DNA of 17,431 nucleotides, taken from contig CAIVXP010000050.1 in NCBI GenBank assembly GCA_903909905.1, positions 1 to 17,431 on the forward strand, given 5' to 3'. The stretch comes from Akkermansiaceae bacterium (lineage in GTDB: Bacteria > Verrucomicrobiota > Verrucomicrobiia > Verrucomicrobiales > Akkermansiaceae). The notes below the pieces were generated by a model. That model ran no database searches and was not told the DNA's origin. It was given only the letters and a program-made list of their open reading frames with translations. Position 1 is the first letter of the stretch. Each line of letters opens with the position of its first letter. Below are positions 1-8,500 of this stretch, in pieces. Position numbers and translations under genes: made by a program.

Positions 1-1
1 C

Positions 2-589
2 GTGATCTATCCGTGCTTCTGCACCCGCAGCGAAATCATCGCCGAAACCGCACGCATGTCCAATGCGCCACACGGCCCCGAAGGCCCCACATATCCTGGC
101 ACCTGCCGCAAACTCGATCGCACCCAACAGCAGGAAAAAATTTCCTCTGGCATCGCCCATTCGTGGAGACTCGATTCGCAACTCGCTTCAGAACTCTGCG
201 GCCCGCTCGACTTCACCGACCTGAGCTTCGGTAAGATACGCGTCGATCCGTCACTGCTCGGTGATGTGATCCTCGCCCGCAAGGACATTGGCCCTGCCTA
301 CCATCTTGCGGTGGTCGTCGACGACGCATTCCAAGGCATCACCCACGTCACGCGCGGCGACGACCTCCTTCAATCGACGCATGTCCACCGTCTGCTCCAG
401 TCATTGCTCAGACTCCCCAAACCCATTTACCTGCATCACCCGCTCGTGGCCGATGAACACGGCAAACGCCTAGCGAAACGCGCCGATTCGCAATCAATCG
501 CCTTACTCCGCACTGCTGGCAAATCGCCACAGGAAATTTTTTCCATGATCGAAGATGCGCTCGGCAAACGATCTTGGCACATCAGCTGA
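2..589 (+). CDS. gluQ: Glutamyl-Q tRNA(Asp) synthetase, 3' part only
   Basis: This is the C-terminal 195 residues of a glutamyl-Q tRNA(Asp) synthetase, a GluRS paralogue without an anticodon-binding domain. The family attaches glutamate to queuosine at the wobble position of tRNA(Asp). The visible part begins in the zinc-binding insert: a CFC pair, then PHGPEGPTYPGTC with the expected Tyr and third Cys. It continues through DVILARKDIGPAYHLAVVVDD and ITHVTRGDDLL, both typical of the GluRS catalytic fold, and then GKRLAKR at the place of the class I KMSKS loop. The protein ends soon after, as expected for GluQ, whereas a full GluRS would continue for another 150 or more residues. The first codon in frame is GTG, but the match is already internal, so about 100 residues with the HIGH motif lie outside the window. 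The stop overlaps the end of the convergent DUF1501 gene by 8 nt. The family call is secure; GluQ over GluRS rests on the short C-terminus. Confidence 0.9.
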   Translation: MIYPCFCTRSEIIAETARMSNAPHGPEGPTYPGTCRKLDRTQQQEKISSGIAHSWRLDSQLASELCGPLDFTDLSFGKIRVDPSLLGDVILARKDIGPAYHLAVVVDDAFQGITHVTRGDDLLQSTHVHRLLQSLLRLPKPIYLHHPLVADEHGKRLAKRADSQSIALLRTAGKSPQEIFSMIEDALGKRSWHIS

Positions 590-1883
590 AAATCGAAGTC
601 AAGGGCTTGCCCTTGTCGGCAATTTGGAACGGCCGCTTGCTCGGCGACGAGATGATTTCGTTCCAATTGAGCCCAAGCGCATGAGCAATGGTGGCGTTGA
701 AGTCCTGCACACTCACCAGACCGTCCTTGACCTTCGAGCCTGAGGCATCCGTCTCGCCGTGCCGCATTCCACCTTTCACCCCGCCGCCCGCAAGCAGACA
801 GCTGAATGCCGACGGGTGATGATCTCGCCCGCCCTGATGCTCAACCTTGATCTCCGGCGTGCGACCGAACTCCGTCGCCACCACCACCAGCGTGTCCTTG
901 AGCTTTCCAGATTTTTCCAGATCGGTGAGCAAGGCAGCGTACGCTTGATCGAATTCTTTGCAGCGCCCTTCCACTCCCGTGAAGTTGTCAAAATGGGTAT
1001 CCCATCCGCCCACCTGTACTTCAACAACGCGCACGCCTTGCTCAACGAGACGACGCGCCAACAGGCAACCTTGGGCAAATCGACCCGTGCCATAGAGTGC
1101 GCGCGTCGCCTCCGGCTCACGCCTCAGGTCAAAGGCCACAAGGTCCTTCGAGTTCATCAACGATACCGCATCACGATAAAGCTCCTCGTACGCTTTGACA
1201 TCCACATTCGGATAACGCCCGTGAAATTGCCGGTTCAACTTGTCGGCCAATGACAAGCGGCGACTGAAGTCCTCTTCGGAGAGCTCATGCCCACGATGCG
1301 AATCCTTCAAGCCTTCCTCAGCCCTGCCCACCGGCGCCGCCGAATACTTGGCGCCAAAAAATCCGCCACCCGTCATCTCCGGCGCGCTGTTGATCGCGAC
1401 ATAACCCGGCAACTCCGGATGAATCTTGCCACCAAGTTTCAACACCCACGATCCCAACGACGGATGCTGCACGGTCCCGCGCATGTCATAACTCGTATGC
1501 ATGACATAGGCTCCCTGCTCGTGCGCACCCTGCGTGGAATTCATCGAGTTGATCACACACACCTTGTCCATGACCTCCGCGGTCTTGCTGAGGTAATGAC
1601 CAACCATCAGGCCGTCCGCCTTGGTCGCGATCGCCTCGGTCTTGCCCATGATCTCCTTCTTCTTCGGCTTGGGATCAAAAGTATCCACATGGCTCATGCC
1701 ACCCGCCATGAAGAGGTATATGACATGCTTCGCCTTACCTTCGACGGAACCCGTCGGTGCCGCAGCGGCAATCGTGGGGCCCAACATCGGCACCAAATGC
1801 ACCCCCAGAAAAGTGCGCGCCGCATTCGACATGAAATGACGGCGTGTCAACTCATCGGATTTTCGAAAAGATGAATCATTCAT
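582..1883 (-). CDS. DUF1501 family protein with Tat signal
   Basis: This is a 433-residue DUF1501 protein, a family with an alkaline-phosphatase/sulfatase-like fold that is greatly expanded in Planctomycetes and Verrucomicrobia. Its substrate is not established. The N-terminus carries a twin-arginine leader: TRRHFMSNAARTFLG at about residues 13-27, followed by a small hydrophobic stretch ending near AAAAP. Export in folded form, possibly with metal, is therefore likely. Conserved blocks are HVIYLFMAGGMSHVDTFDPKP (about 53-73), GGWDTH (292-297), ATEFGRTP (336-343) and GRDHHP (352-357); the Asp and His residues in these are the probable metal ligands by analogy with the fold. The length is normal for the family. 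The ATG at 1883 follows the stop of the upstream DUF1549 gene by only 3 nt, with no Shine-Dalgarno sequence, so translational coupling is likely. The enzymatic role is unknown. Confidence 0.9.
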   Translation of the reverse strand: MNDSSFRKSDELTRRHFMSNAARTFLGVHLVPMLGPTIAAAAPTGSVEGKAKHVIYLFMAGGMSHVDTFDPKPKKKEIMGKTEAIATKADGLMVGHYLSKTAEVMDKVCVINSMNSTQGAHEQGAYVMHTSYDMRGTVQHPSLGSWVLKLGGKIHPELPGYVAINSAPEMTGGGFFGAKYSAAPVGRAEEGLKDSHRGHELSEEDFSRRLSLADKLNRQFHGRYPNVDVKAYEELYRDAVSLMNSKDLVAFDLRREPEATRALYGTGRFAQGCLLARRLVEQGVRVVEVQVGGWDTHFDNFTGVEGRCKEFDQAYAALLTDLEKSGKLKDTLVVVATEFGRTPEIKVEHQGGRDHHPSAFSCLLAGGGVKGGMRHGETDASGSKVKDGLVSVQDFNATIAHALGLNWNEIISSPSKRPFQIADKGKPLTSIFS

Positions 1884-1886
1884 GGC

Positions 1887-3785
1887 TTATTGGAGAAATA
1901 AGAATTCGGACGACATCACCAAACAGGAAACCACATTGCGGCAACCTTCGTCACCGCGCGCGCCGAGCTCATCGAGCATCAGCGCCATCTCCTCGGCCGT
2001 CGGCGTGCGACTCAAAATGGCAAGGTACAAGCGCCGGATTTTTTCCGCATCAGACTCGACGCCATCTAGGCTCCTGTACAAATGCGCCCCACTGCGGTTC
2101 ACGAGTTCGTCTTGCACGAATCCGTTCATGAGCGACAGCACTTGACCCACATTCGGATCCTTGCTCGCGCCATCGACCACCTCGCGGTCAGACGCGCCGA
2201 AGACATATAAAAAATGATGACGCGGCGCCGGCGATGGAAGCTCCGACGCACGCACCATCGCATCTGAGTCATGCCCGCCCACCGCTCTCATCGACATCAT
2301 CGATCCATCGCCACCGGACGAGGAGTCGGATTTGATCTCTTCCACCAGCCTGTAGAAATACGAACGCACCTCAGCTTCGGACTGCAAAGCGAGCACTTCT
2401 TTTGAGAGCTGTGACATCGACTTCTTGCCAACCAAAACAGGCCTACCCGCGACCTTGATGCGATCGTCGAGCTGTTTCCTCGGCTTGCGGTCAGGATCGC
2501 CGTCAGCCAGTGTGATCAACGAATCCCAAATTTGCTCGGCCGAAAGTCGCTCGATTTTCCGACCGTGGAAATCATCCCCACCCTCGACCACCGACGCGTT
2601 CGGATTGGTCGCAAATTGGAAGGTCCTCGTGAGCAACAAAACCTGCTGAAATGCCCGCAGATCGTAGTTGAGTTCGCGCATGAGATCATTCAGCAGCTTC
2701 ATCAACTCGGGATGATTGGTATCCTTGGCCTCAACATATTCATCCGCCGGCTCGATCACCCCCTTGCCCATCACCCGCTTCCACATCCGATTGGCGATCA
2801 CCGCCGCAAATTGATCATCGGTCTTGTTCACCATCCAATCGGCCAACTCCTTGCGACCTCCTCCCTTGTCCTTGCGATCCGACATCCGCACCATTTTGCC
2901 AAAAGGCGTCTTGCCTGCAATGATGTCTCCCGGCTTGCCATCACGATACTGATAGTCCGGCGGCAAGGCGATCCGCCCCGCGCCATCCCCCCCAAGCGAA
3001 AGCCCATAGATGGAATCCCACAGCATGCGGCCGACGTCGTAGTCATCGGCCATGTATTTACCCCCAAGCCTCAACTCGGTGTAGAGCGGCTCAATCAACT
3101 TTTTGCCGATCGGCTCCTGACCATGGGTAAAGGCAGCCAGTTCATAAAAATCATGACGCTCGGTCTCGCTAAACGGGTCATCATGACACTGCGCGCACTC
3201 CATCCTCTTTCCGAGAAAGATCCGCATGGTGTTGGATAGATTGTCGAGCGGCATGCCAATGTCCCGAGTGTAATAACCCACCGCCGCAGTGTCCTTGTCC
3301 CAACCATCACCCGTCGCCGAGAGCAAACGCGTAGCAAATTGATCCCACGGCATGTTCGCTGCCACCGCCTCACGCACCCAATGACGGTACGGCTTATTGG
3401 TCGCGGTCGTTCCATTCCGCACATCACTCACCCGCAACAGATCAAATACCCAGTTGCTCATGTGACTCGAATAACCCTCGGTGCCGAGCAGATAGGAAAT
3501 CAGCAACTCGCGTTTTTTCAGGTCATCAATTTCAATAAATTCCAATGCCTCTTCGGCCGTCGGAATCCGGCCCACCGCCACCAAAAACGCCCGCCGCATG
3601 AAAGTCGCATCATCGATGACTGCGGGCACTTGCAAGTTCTTGCTGCGGTAAAACGCAGCAATCTGCTGGTCGACACGAAACGCAGCTTTCTTCAACGCCG
3701 CAAATTCACCCTCCGCGGATGTTGCGGCGCCCACAGGCAGGGCCGAGCAAAGCATCGCAAAAAAAAACCGGCGCAGGGCAGTCAT
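1887..3785 (-). CDS. DUF1549/DUF1553 protein (PSCyt2-PSD1 type), secreted
   Basis: I take the start at the ATG at 3785, giving 632 residues that begin MTALRRFFFAMLCSALPVGA, a plausible Sec signal peptide with cleavage after ATSA or nearby. The open frame extends upstream to 3902, but those residues are basic, lack family similarity and overlap the mutT gene, so I reject that start. Residues about 30-230 form a DUF1549 (PSCyt2) domain with the family motif CAQCHDDPF at 197-205. This is a CxxCH sequence, but covalent heme has not to my knowledge been shown for the family. DUF1553 (PSD1) starts near residue 311 (KELADWMV, then NRMWKRVMGKGVIEP) and ends with RTPTAEEMALML and SSEFLFLQ. No separate cytochrome c (PSCyt1) domain precedes DUF1549, unlike in many planctomycetal homologues. 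The gene is followed 3 nt later by the DUF1501 gene, its usual partner. Function is unknown; a surface or periplasmic role in polymer breakdown is often proposed for such pairs. Confidence 0.88.
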   Translation of the reverse strand: MTALRRFFFAMLCSALPVGAATSAEGEFAALKKAAFRVDQQIAAFYRSKNLQVPAVIDDATFMRRAFLVAVGRIPTAEEALEFIEIDDLKKRELLISYLLGTEGYSSHMSNWVFDLLRVSDVRNGTTATNKPYRHWVREAVAANMPWDQFATRLLSATGDGWDKDTAAVGYYTRDIGMPLDNLSNTMRIFLGKRMECAQCHDDPFSETERHDFYELAAFTHGQEPIGKKLIEPLYTELRLGGKYMADDYDVGRMLWDSIYGLSLGGDGAGRIALPPDYQYRDGKPGDIIAGKTPFGKMVRMSDRKDKGGGRKELADWMVNKTDDQFAAVIANRMWKRVMGKGVIEPADEYVEAKDTNHPELMKLLNDLMRELNYDLRAFQQVLLLTRTFQFATNPNASVVEGGDDFHGRKIERLSAEQIWDSLITLADGDPDRKPRKQLDDRIKVAGRPVLVGKKSMSQLSKEVLALQSEAEVRSYFYRLVEEIKSDSSSGGDGSMMSMRAVGGHDSDAMVRASELPSPAPRHHFLYVFGASDREVVDGASKDPNVGQVLSLMNGFVQDELVNRSGAHLYRSLDGVESDAEKIRRLYLAILSRTPTAEEMALMLDELGARGDEGCRNVVSCLVMSSEFLFLQ

Positions 3786-3831
3786 GGTGAGGCTGTACGA
3801 GTCTACAACCCTAGCGCCTACGCCCATGGCG

Positions 3832-4233
3832 TCAATCAAAGTCGCCACCCCATAGCGCTTCAATCTGCGCCAACACCGGCACATCCGCCGGCGCCCACTC
3901 AAGGCCCTCCAACTCGTCCAACCCCACCCAAGCGATACGCTCGTGACTCATCACAGTCAACTCACCGGAACGAATCTCACATGCATATGACAACAAACGA
4001 ATCACTCCACTCTCATATTGCCAACTTACCGGCTCGAAGGGCAATCCCACCTCAACCTCAATCCCAAGCTCTTCACGCAACTCACGCACAAGGGCCGCCT
4101 CGGGCGTCTCACCCGAATCAATCTTCCCCCCCGGCAATTCCCACAATCCACCAAGATGCTTGCCTTGCGGCCTCAGCCCCGCAAGCAAACGCCCACGCTC
4201 GTCACGGATGATTCCACACACGACATCAATCAT
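3832..4233 (-). CDS. mutT: MutT-type Nudix hydrolase
   Basis: This 133-residue protein is the size of MutT. It carries a perfect Nudix box (G-x5-E-x7-R-E-U-x-E-E-x-G-U) at residues 36-58: G36, E42, R50, E51, E54, E55 and G57, preceded by LWELPGGK. The start VVCGIIRDERGRLLAGLRPQGKHLGGLWE resembles 8-oxo-dGTP diphosphatases, which hydrolyse oxidised dGTP to the monophosphate and so prevent A:T to C:G mutations. The Nudix assignment is certain. The 8-oxo-dGTP substrate is inferred from length and flanking motifs, since other small Nudix enzymes look similar. The start ATG at 4233 has a good Shine-Dalgarno AGGTG at 4241-4245 with 7 nt spacing. The gene lies 46 nt upstream of the DUF1549 gene, probably in one transcript, and downstream of a terminator that ends the preceding small gene. 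Confidence 0.9.
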   Translation of the reverse strand: MIDVVCGIIRDERGRLLAGLRPQGKHLGGLWELPGGKIDSGETPEAALVRELREELGIEVEVGLPFEPVSWQYESGVIRLLSYACEIRSGELTVMSHERIAWVGLDELEGLEWAPADVPVLAQIEALWGGDFD

Positions 4234-4240
4234 GATTCAG

Positions 4241-4245
4241 CACCT
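4241..4245 (-). promoter_or_regulatory. Shine-Dalgarno of the Nudix gene
   Basis: Read on the minus strand this is AGGTG, 7 nt before the ATG at 4233. It is one of the few clear ribosome binding sites in the window and it fixes the start of the Nudix gene. Confidence 0.6.
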
Positions 4246-4254
4246 ACATAAAAG

Positions 4255-4290
4255 ATGAAGCCGCCGGATACTCAAATCCGGCGGCTTCAT
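4255..4290 (-). terminator. Rho-independent terminator after the small Cys-rich gene
   Basis: A perfect 15-bp inverted repeat (4255-4269 pairing with 4276-4290, arms reading ATGAAGCCGCCGGAT and its complement) encloses a 6-nt loop. On the minus strand the stem is followed by CTTTTAT. It starts 34 nt after the stop of the small secreted-protein gene. The T-tract is short, but the stem is GC-rich and very stable. The hairpin lies only 21 nt upstream of the Nudix start codon, so it also forms part of that gene's upstream region. Confidence 0.8.
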
Positions 4291-4324
4291 TCATCAAATC
4301 AATTGAAATAGGCGGGCGAAAAAA

Positions 4325-4588
4325 TCAGGCGAAGGTACCTTCTTTCTTTTCTTCCTTCTCGCCATCCTTTTTGCACTTGTCGCAGTTGCTAGCAAAGGCG
4401 CCTTCCTTCTTCTCTTTGTCGCACTCTTTGTCGCAATCCTTATCCTTCTTGTCTTCGCACTTGCCACAGTCGGCCAGAAGGGTGCCCTCCTGTTTTTCCT
4501 TATCGCATTTGCCCTTTTCGCATTCGTCAGCGTAGGACATCGGGATTACGAGCATGGATGCGCAGAGCGCGGTAATGAACAGTTTCAT
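4325..4588 (-). CDS. Small secreted Cys/Lys/Glu-rich repeat protein
   Basis: I do not recognise a family. The 87-residue product begins MKLFITALCASMLVIPMSYA, a clean Sec signal peptide with likely cleavage before DE. The mature part of about 67 residues is almost entirely Lys, Glu, Asp, Cys and Gly, with eight cysteines at 23, 28, 41, 44, 52, 56, 69 and 72. It is an internal tandem repeat: residues 28-45 (CDKEKQEGTLLADCGKC) match residues 56-73 (CDKEKKEGAFASNCDKC) with a 28-residue offset, and a third truncated EGTFA closes the protein. Each unit ends in a CxxC pair. Metal binding or disulfide bonding in the periplasm is conceivable but not shown. The signal peptide, own terminator and separate leader argue for a real gene. 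The A-rich leader before the ATG has no Shine-Dalgarno sequence. Confidence 0.75.
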   Translation of the reverse strand: MKLFITALCASMLVIPMSYADECEKGKCDKEKQEGTLLADCGKCEDKKDKDCDKECDKEKKEGAFASNCDKCKKDGEKEEKKEGTFA

Positions 4589-4613
4589 GGTGTTGTTTGT
4601 TTTTGTTGGTTAC

Positions 4614-4636
4614 AGGCTACGGACCTACCATAGCCT
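4614..4636. promoter_or_regulatory. Inverted repeat upstream of the small Cys-rich gene
   Basis: AGGCTA at 4614-4619 and TAGCCT at 4631-4636 form a 6-bp inverted repeat with an 11-nt centre, starting 26 nt upstream of the start codon. It sits where an operator or the promoter region would be expected, but a 6-bp repeat can occur by chance. I see no convincing -35/-10 pair beside it. Confidence 0.25.
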
Positions 4637-4705
4637 AATCAAGTAGCGTCGCCAGCAGAAAATTTGTTGCAAAAACCACATCTCCGACGGGGAAAATTCA
4701 TCGCC

Positions 4706-5302
4706 TCAACCCTGCAAGGCACGCAGAGCACCCCGCACCAGCACCTCAACGGCAGCCCCCTCGTGCTCCTCAAGCACCTTGCGCACCGCCTTGCGCGCAT
4801 CAACCTGCTTGTAGCCAAGCGCAATCAAGGCCAACTCGGCATCCGCCGCCGAGGGACTGACCGCTCCCGCCGCCGCGTCCTGCCAGGTGTCGGTCACACC
4901 GACCTTGTCCTTAAGCTCCAAAACGATCCGCTCGGCGGTCTTTTTGCCCAGCCCCTTGATCCTCGAAAGCTCGGCGACATTTCCCGCCACCACGCAACTT
5001 TTAAACTTGGCCACCGGAAGCCCGCTCAAGACCGCCATCGCGATCGCCGGGCCGATCCCGCTCACACGCTCGATGAGCATCAAAAACACATCGCGCTCCT
5101 CCTCGCTCGCAAAGCCGTAAAGCGTGTGCGCCGTCTCCCGAATGTGCAAATGCGTGCGCAAATCAACCTCCAGACCCTCGACCGCATGCAGCCGGTCGAA
5201 GGTGGAAAGCGGCACCAATACCTCGTAACCCACCCCCTGCACATCCACCACTAGGCGGTTGGGATAAGCCTCCAGCACCCTGCCACGTAGCCTTGCGATC
5301 AT
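4706..5302 (-). CDS. ruvA: Holliday junction DNA helicase subunit RuvA
   Basis: This 198-residue protein is a full-length RuvA, the tetramer that binds the four-way Holliday junction and loads the RuvB motor for branch migration in recombination repair. The N-terminal OB-fold domain begins MIARLRGRVLEAYPNRLVVDVQGVGYEV. The middle domain holds the two helix-hairpin-helix motifs, VSGIGPAIAMAVLSG (about 80-94) and IKGLGKKTAERIVLEL (about 115-130). After a short Ala-rich linker, domain III (about 152-198, ALIALGYKQVDARKAVRKVL) is the RuvB-contacting part. The start ATG at 5302 gives the canonical N-terminus. ruvB and ruvC are not adjacent. The gene is divergent from smc across a 238-nt spacer. 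Confidence 0.96.
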   Translation of the reverse strand: MIARLRGRVLEAYPNRLVVDVQGVGYEVLVPLSTFDRLHAVEGLEVDLRTHLHIRETAHTLYGFASEEERDVFLMLIERVSGIGPAIAMAVLSGLPVAKFKSCVVAGNVAELSRIKGLGKKTAERIVLELKDKVGVTDTWQDAAAGAVSPSAADAELALIALGYKQVDARKAVRKVLEEHEGAAVEVLVRGALRALQG

Positions 5303-5540
5303 CGTGTGCCAAGGATGGCCAGCCAGCGCGCTCCGTCAATTGCGTAAGACCCGACACCGGCAAATTGTTTCAGGAATCCTAAATACCCAAAATCACAATA
5401 TGTAGTGTTATTTTTTGATTTAAGCACCACATTTAGCGCCGTTTTGATTGATTGGATTGCGATCAGCGCCCCGAACCAGTACCTTGTGGCATCCCGATTC
5501 CCTCCGATCCATCTCCGGTCCATTTCCAAACTCCTTTCCC
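5303..5540. promoter_or_regulatory. Divergent ruvA-smc spacer
   Basis: This 238-nt gap separates two outward-facing genes, so promoters for both must lie in or near it. It contains the most AT-rich stretch of the area, about 5365-5460. A weak plus-strand pair is TTGTTT followed after 17 nt by CAAAAT near 5366-5394, but neither hexamer is close to consensus. I see no gene and no strong hairpin here. An in-frame TTG at 5448 could extend smc by 31 residues, but the extension has no similarity to SMC proteins. Confidence 0.4.
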
Positions 5541-8500
5541 ATGTTCCTCAAAACTCTCGAAATCCAGGGCTTCAAATCGTTCGCCGACAAAACCGTATTC
5601 GAATTCGCCGAAGGCGTAACCGGCATCGTCGGCCCCAACGGCTGCGGCAAATCCAATGTGGTCGATGCGATCCGCTGGGTGCTCGGCGAAACCTCCGCCA
5701 AAGCCCTCCGCGGCGGCGAAATGGCCGATGTCATTTTTAACGGAACCGAAAAACGCAAACCGCTCGGCATGGCCGAAGTCACGCTCACGATGGCCGATTG
5801 CGAACAGGCGCTGAAGGTCGATTACAACGAAGTCTCGATCACCCGGCGGGTCTATCGCGATGGCAAATCGGAGTACCGCATCAACAACACGCTGTGCCGA
5901 CTCAAGGACATCCACGACATGCTCATGGATACCGGCATCGGCCGCACCGCTTACTCGATCATGGCGCAAGGCCAGATCGATCAGATCCTTTCGTCTAAAC
6001 CCGAGGAACGCCGCGCGGTTTTCGAAGAGGCCGCCGGCATCACAAAGTTCAAGCGAGAGAAAAAGGAAGCGCTGCGCAAACTCGAGTACACCGAAGCCAA
6101 CCTGCTGCGCGTTTCGGATGTGCTCGCCGAACAGGAGCGCCGCATGAACTCGCTCAAGCGCCAAGTCGCGAAAGCCCGCCGCTACCAAGCACTCGCCGCC
6201 GACACCCGCGTGCTCGACACGCACCTCGGCCACCGCAAATTCATCGAGCTCACCGCCGAACGTGATGAGCTTCTCACCTCAATCCGCGGGCTCGAAGTTC
6301 GTGATACGGAACTCTCGACGCAACTCCCGGCAAAAGAGGAAGCGGTAAACGAGGCTCGTGCCGCCGCCCGCGTCTTCGAGGGTGAGCTCGCAGAAATTCG
6401 CCAGCGCCTCAACGAACACCGCAACGCGCTCAACAGCGCCGAAGGACGCATCGCCTTCAACGAGGAACGCAAACACGAGCTCGAATCCCGCATCCGCCAG
6501 AACCGCGAGGATATCCAATCGACACGCGACAAACTCGCTCAACAGGAGTTCGATTTCATCGCCGCCAACGAATCCCTCGATCAACTCAACCGCCACATCG
6601 CCGAAAAGGAATTGCGCCTCGCCGAAATGGAAGAGCGCACACGCGGAGCGCGCGCCGAACGTGAGCAACTCGAAAATTCGCTGCGCACCTCGCGCGCTGA
6701 AGCGAACCGCACGCAGTCGCTCATCGCAGCCGTGCAGGCAAAAATCGAATCCTCCCTCGCCCAACTCGAAGGCAACCGCGACCGTGCCCGCCAACTCGCC
6801 GATGAGGAACAACGCCTCAATCTCGAAATGGAAGAAGGCCGCGCCGAACAATCACGCATCCAAGGCGAAGTCGAAAGCTCCGCCGCACAAATTTCCGAAC
6901 TCGAAGAGACATTCCAAAGCGCCGAACGCGCCTACCAACACACCCGCGGCGACCTCGATGCGGCACGCACCGCCGCCGTGGAATCAAACCGCACGCTCGC
7001 CCAACGCTCAGCCCGCTTCGAAGCGGTGCGCCAACTGGTGGAAAGCGGCGAAGGCTTTGAAAAAGGCACCCGCAATGTGCTCAACGGACTGGACGAGCCC
7101 GACCATTTCAAACCCGCTATCCACGGCGTGCTTGCCTCATTCATTGAGGCCGATAACGACTGCGCCCGCGCCATCGAATCCGCCCTCGGCAACCACCTCC
7201 AGGCGGTGCTCGTGCAGGATCAAGCGGTCGCCGAGGCGCTCATCGAACGCCTCACCGCCAAGCAACTCGGCATCGCCGCGATCATCCCCGAAACTTTCGT
7301 CGCGCACGCCGCTGGCACCCAAATGGAAGCGCTGCCAGAAGGTGCCACCGCATGGGCACTCGACCGCGTGAAGTCGGACAAACGCATCTCCGGCATCATC
7401 GAGCGACTGCTTGACCGCGTGCTCATCGTGCCCAACCTCGCCACCGCATTGCGTCTGCGCCCGAACCACCCCGGCATCACTTTTGTCACGCTTGCCGGTG
7501 TGATCCTCGGCGGCGAAGGCACGCTGCGCGGCGGCTCAACCGCCGAGGGCTCAACCTCGGTGCTCGAGCTTCGCAACGAGGTCCGCACGCTCGAAAACGA
7601 AGTCGCCGCACTCGCGCAAGCCGATGAAGCCGCACGCCGCCGCGTGACCGACACCGAGGCAAACCTCGAACAACTCCGCGAGGAGGTGGAGATCGCACGC
7701 GAACGCTTGCAACGTCAAAAGGTCGAACTCTCAACCCTCCAAGGCCAACTCACCCTCGCCACCCGCGAAGTCGAAAATCTCGACACCAAACTCGAAAATG
7801 TTCGCTGGGAACGCGGCGAACTCGACAACCGTGAACGCGCCGCCGCCGATAGCCGCGTCCAACTCGAAGCGGAACTTCACCAGTCGCGCGAACGCCTCGA
7901 TGGTCTTGAAACCGATGCCCGACGTCTCCAGTCCGAGGCGGACTCATTCATCCAACGCGAAGGCGAACTCACCAACGACCTCAACAGCCTCCGCACCGAA
8001 CTCGCAGTCGAACGCCGCGCGAAACAAGCCGCCGAGGAACAACAACGCCCCATGGAAAACCGCCTCTCGGAACTCCGCGAGGCATCCATCCGGCGCGAAG
8101 CGGAAATCGAATCGTTCACCCAACGAATCGACGACGCCAGCGCCGAAAACAGCCGGCTCGCCGAAGAATGCGAAACCCACCACCTCGAGGCTGAGGACCT
8201 CGGAAATGAAATCGAATCCCGCTCGATCGGACGCGCCGCACTTCTCGAATCGATTGAAAGCGCCGAAACAGAACTCGCCGCACTCCGCCGCGACCTCGCG
8301 CGCATCAACGAACAAAAAGGCCGCGAGGAAATCAACGCCACCAAGCTCGACCTGCGCCTTGAAAACCTCAACAACTCGATCGCCGAACGCTATCAAATCG
8401 ACCTCAGCACCTTCGAGCCCGATGCCCACGCGCTCCTTGTCAGCGTGGCGTCCCAAAAAGCCCTCCAAGCCCGCGGCGGCAAGCAAACGGTGGTCACCGC

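Noticed and set aside
3786..3902. Upstream extension of the DUF1549 gene
   Set aside because: The 39 extra residues are not signal-like or family-like and overlap the end of the Nudix gene, while the ATG at 3785 gives a proper signal peptide.
3339..4211. 290-codon open frame on the plus strand across the DUF1549 start and the Nudix gene
   Set aside because: It runs antisense to two well-supported genes, is rich in His, Pro and Gln without domain similarity, and spans their intergenic gap by chance.
5448..5540. TTG-initiated N-terminal extension of smc
   Set aside because: SMC proteins begin almost directly with the MFLKTLEIQGFKSF-like strand. The extension lacks similarity and covers the promoter region.
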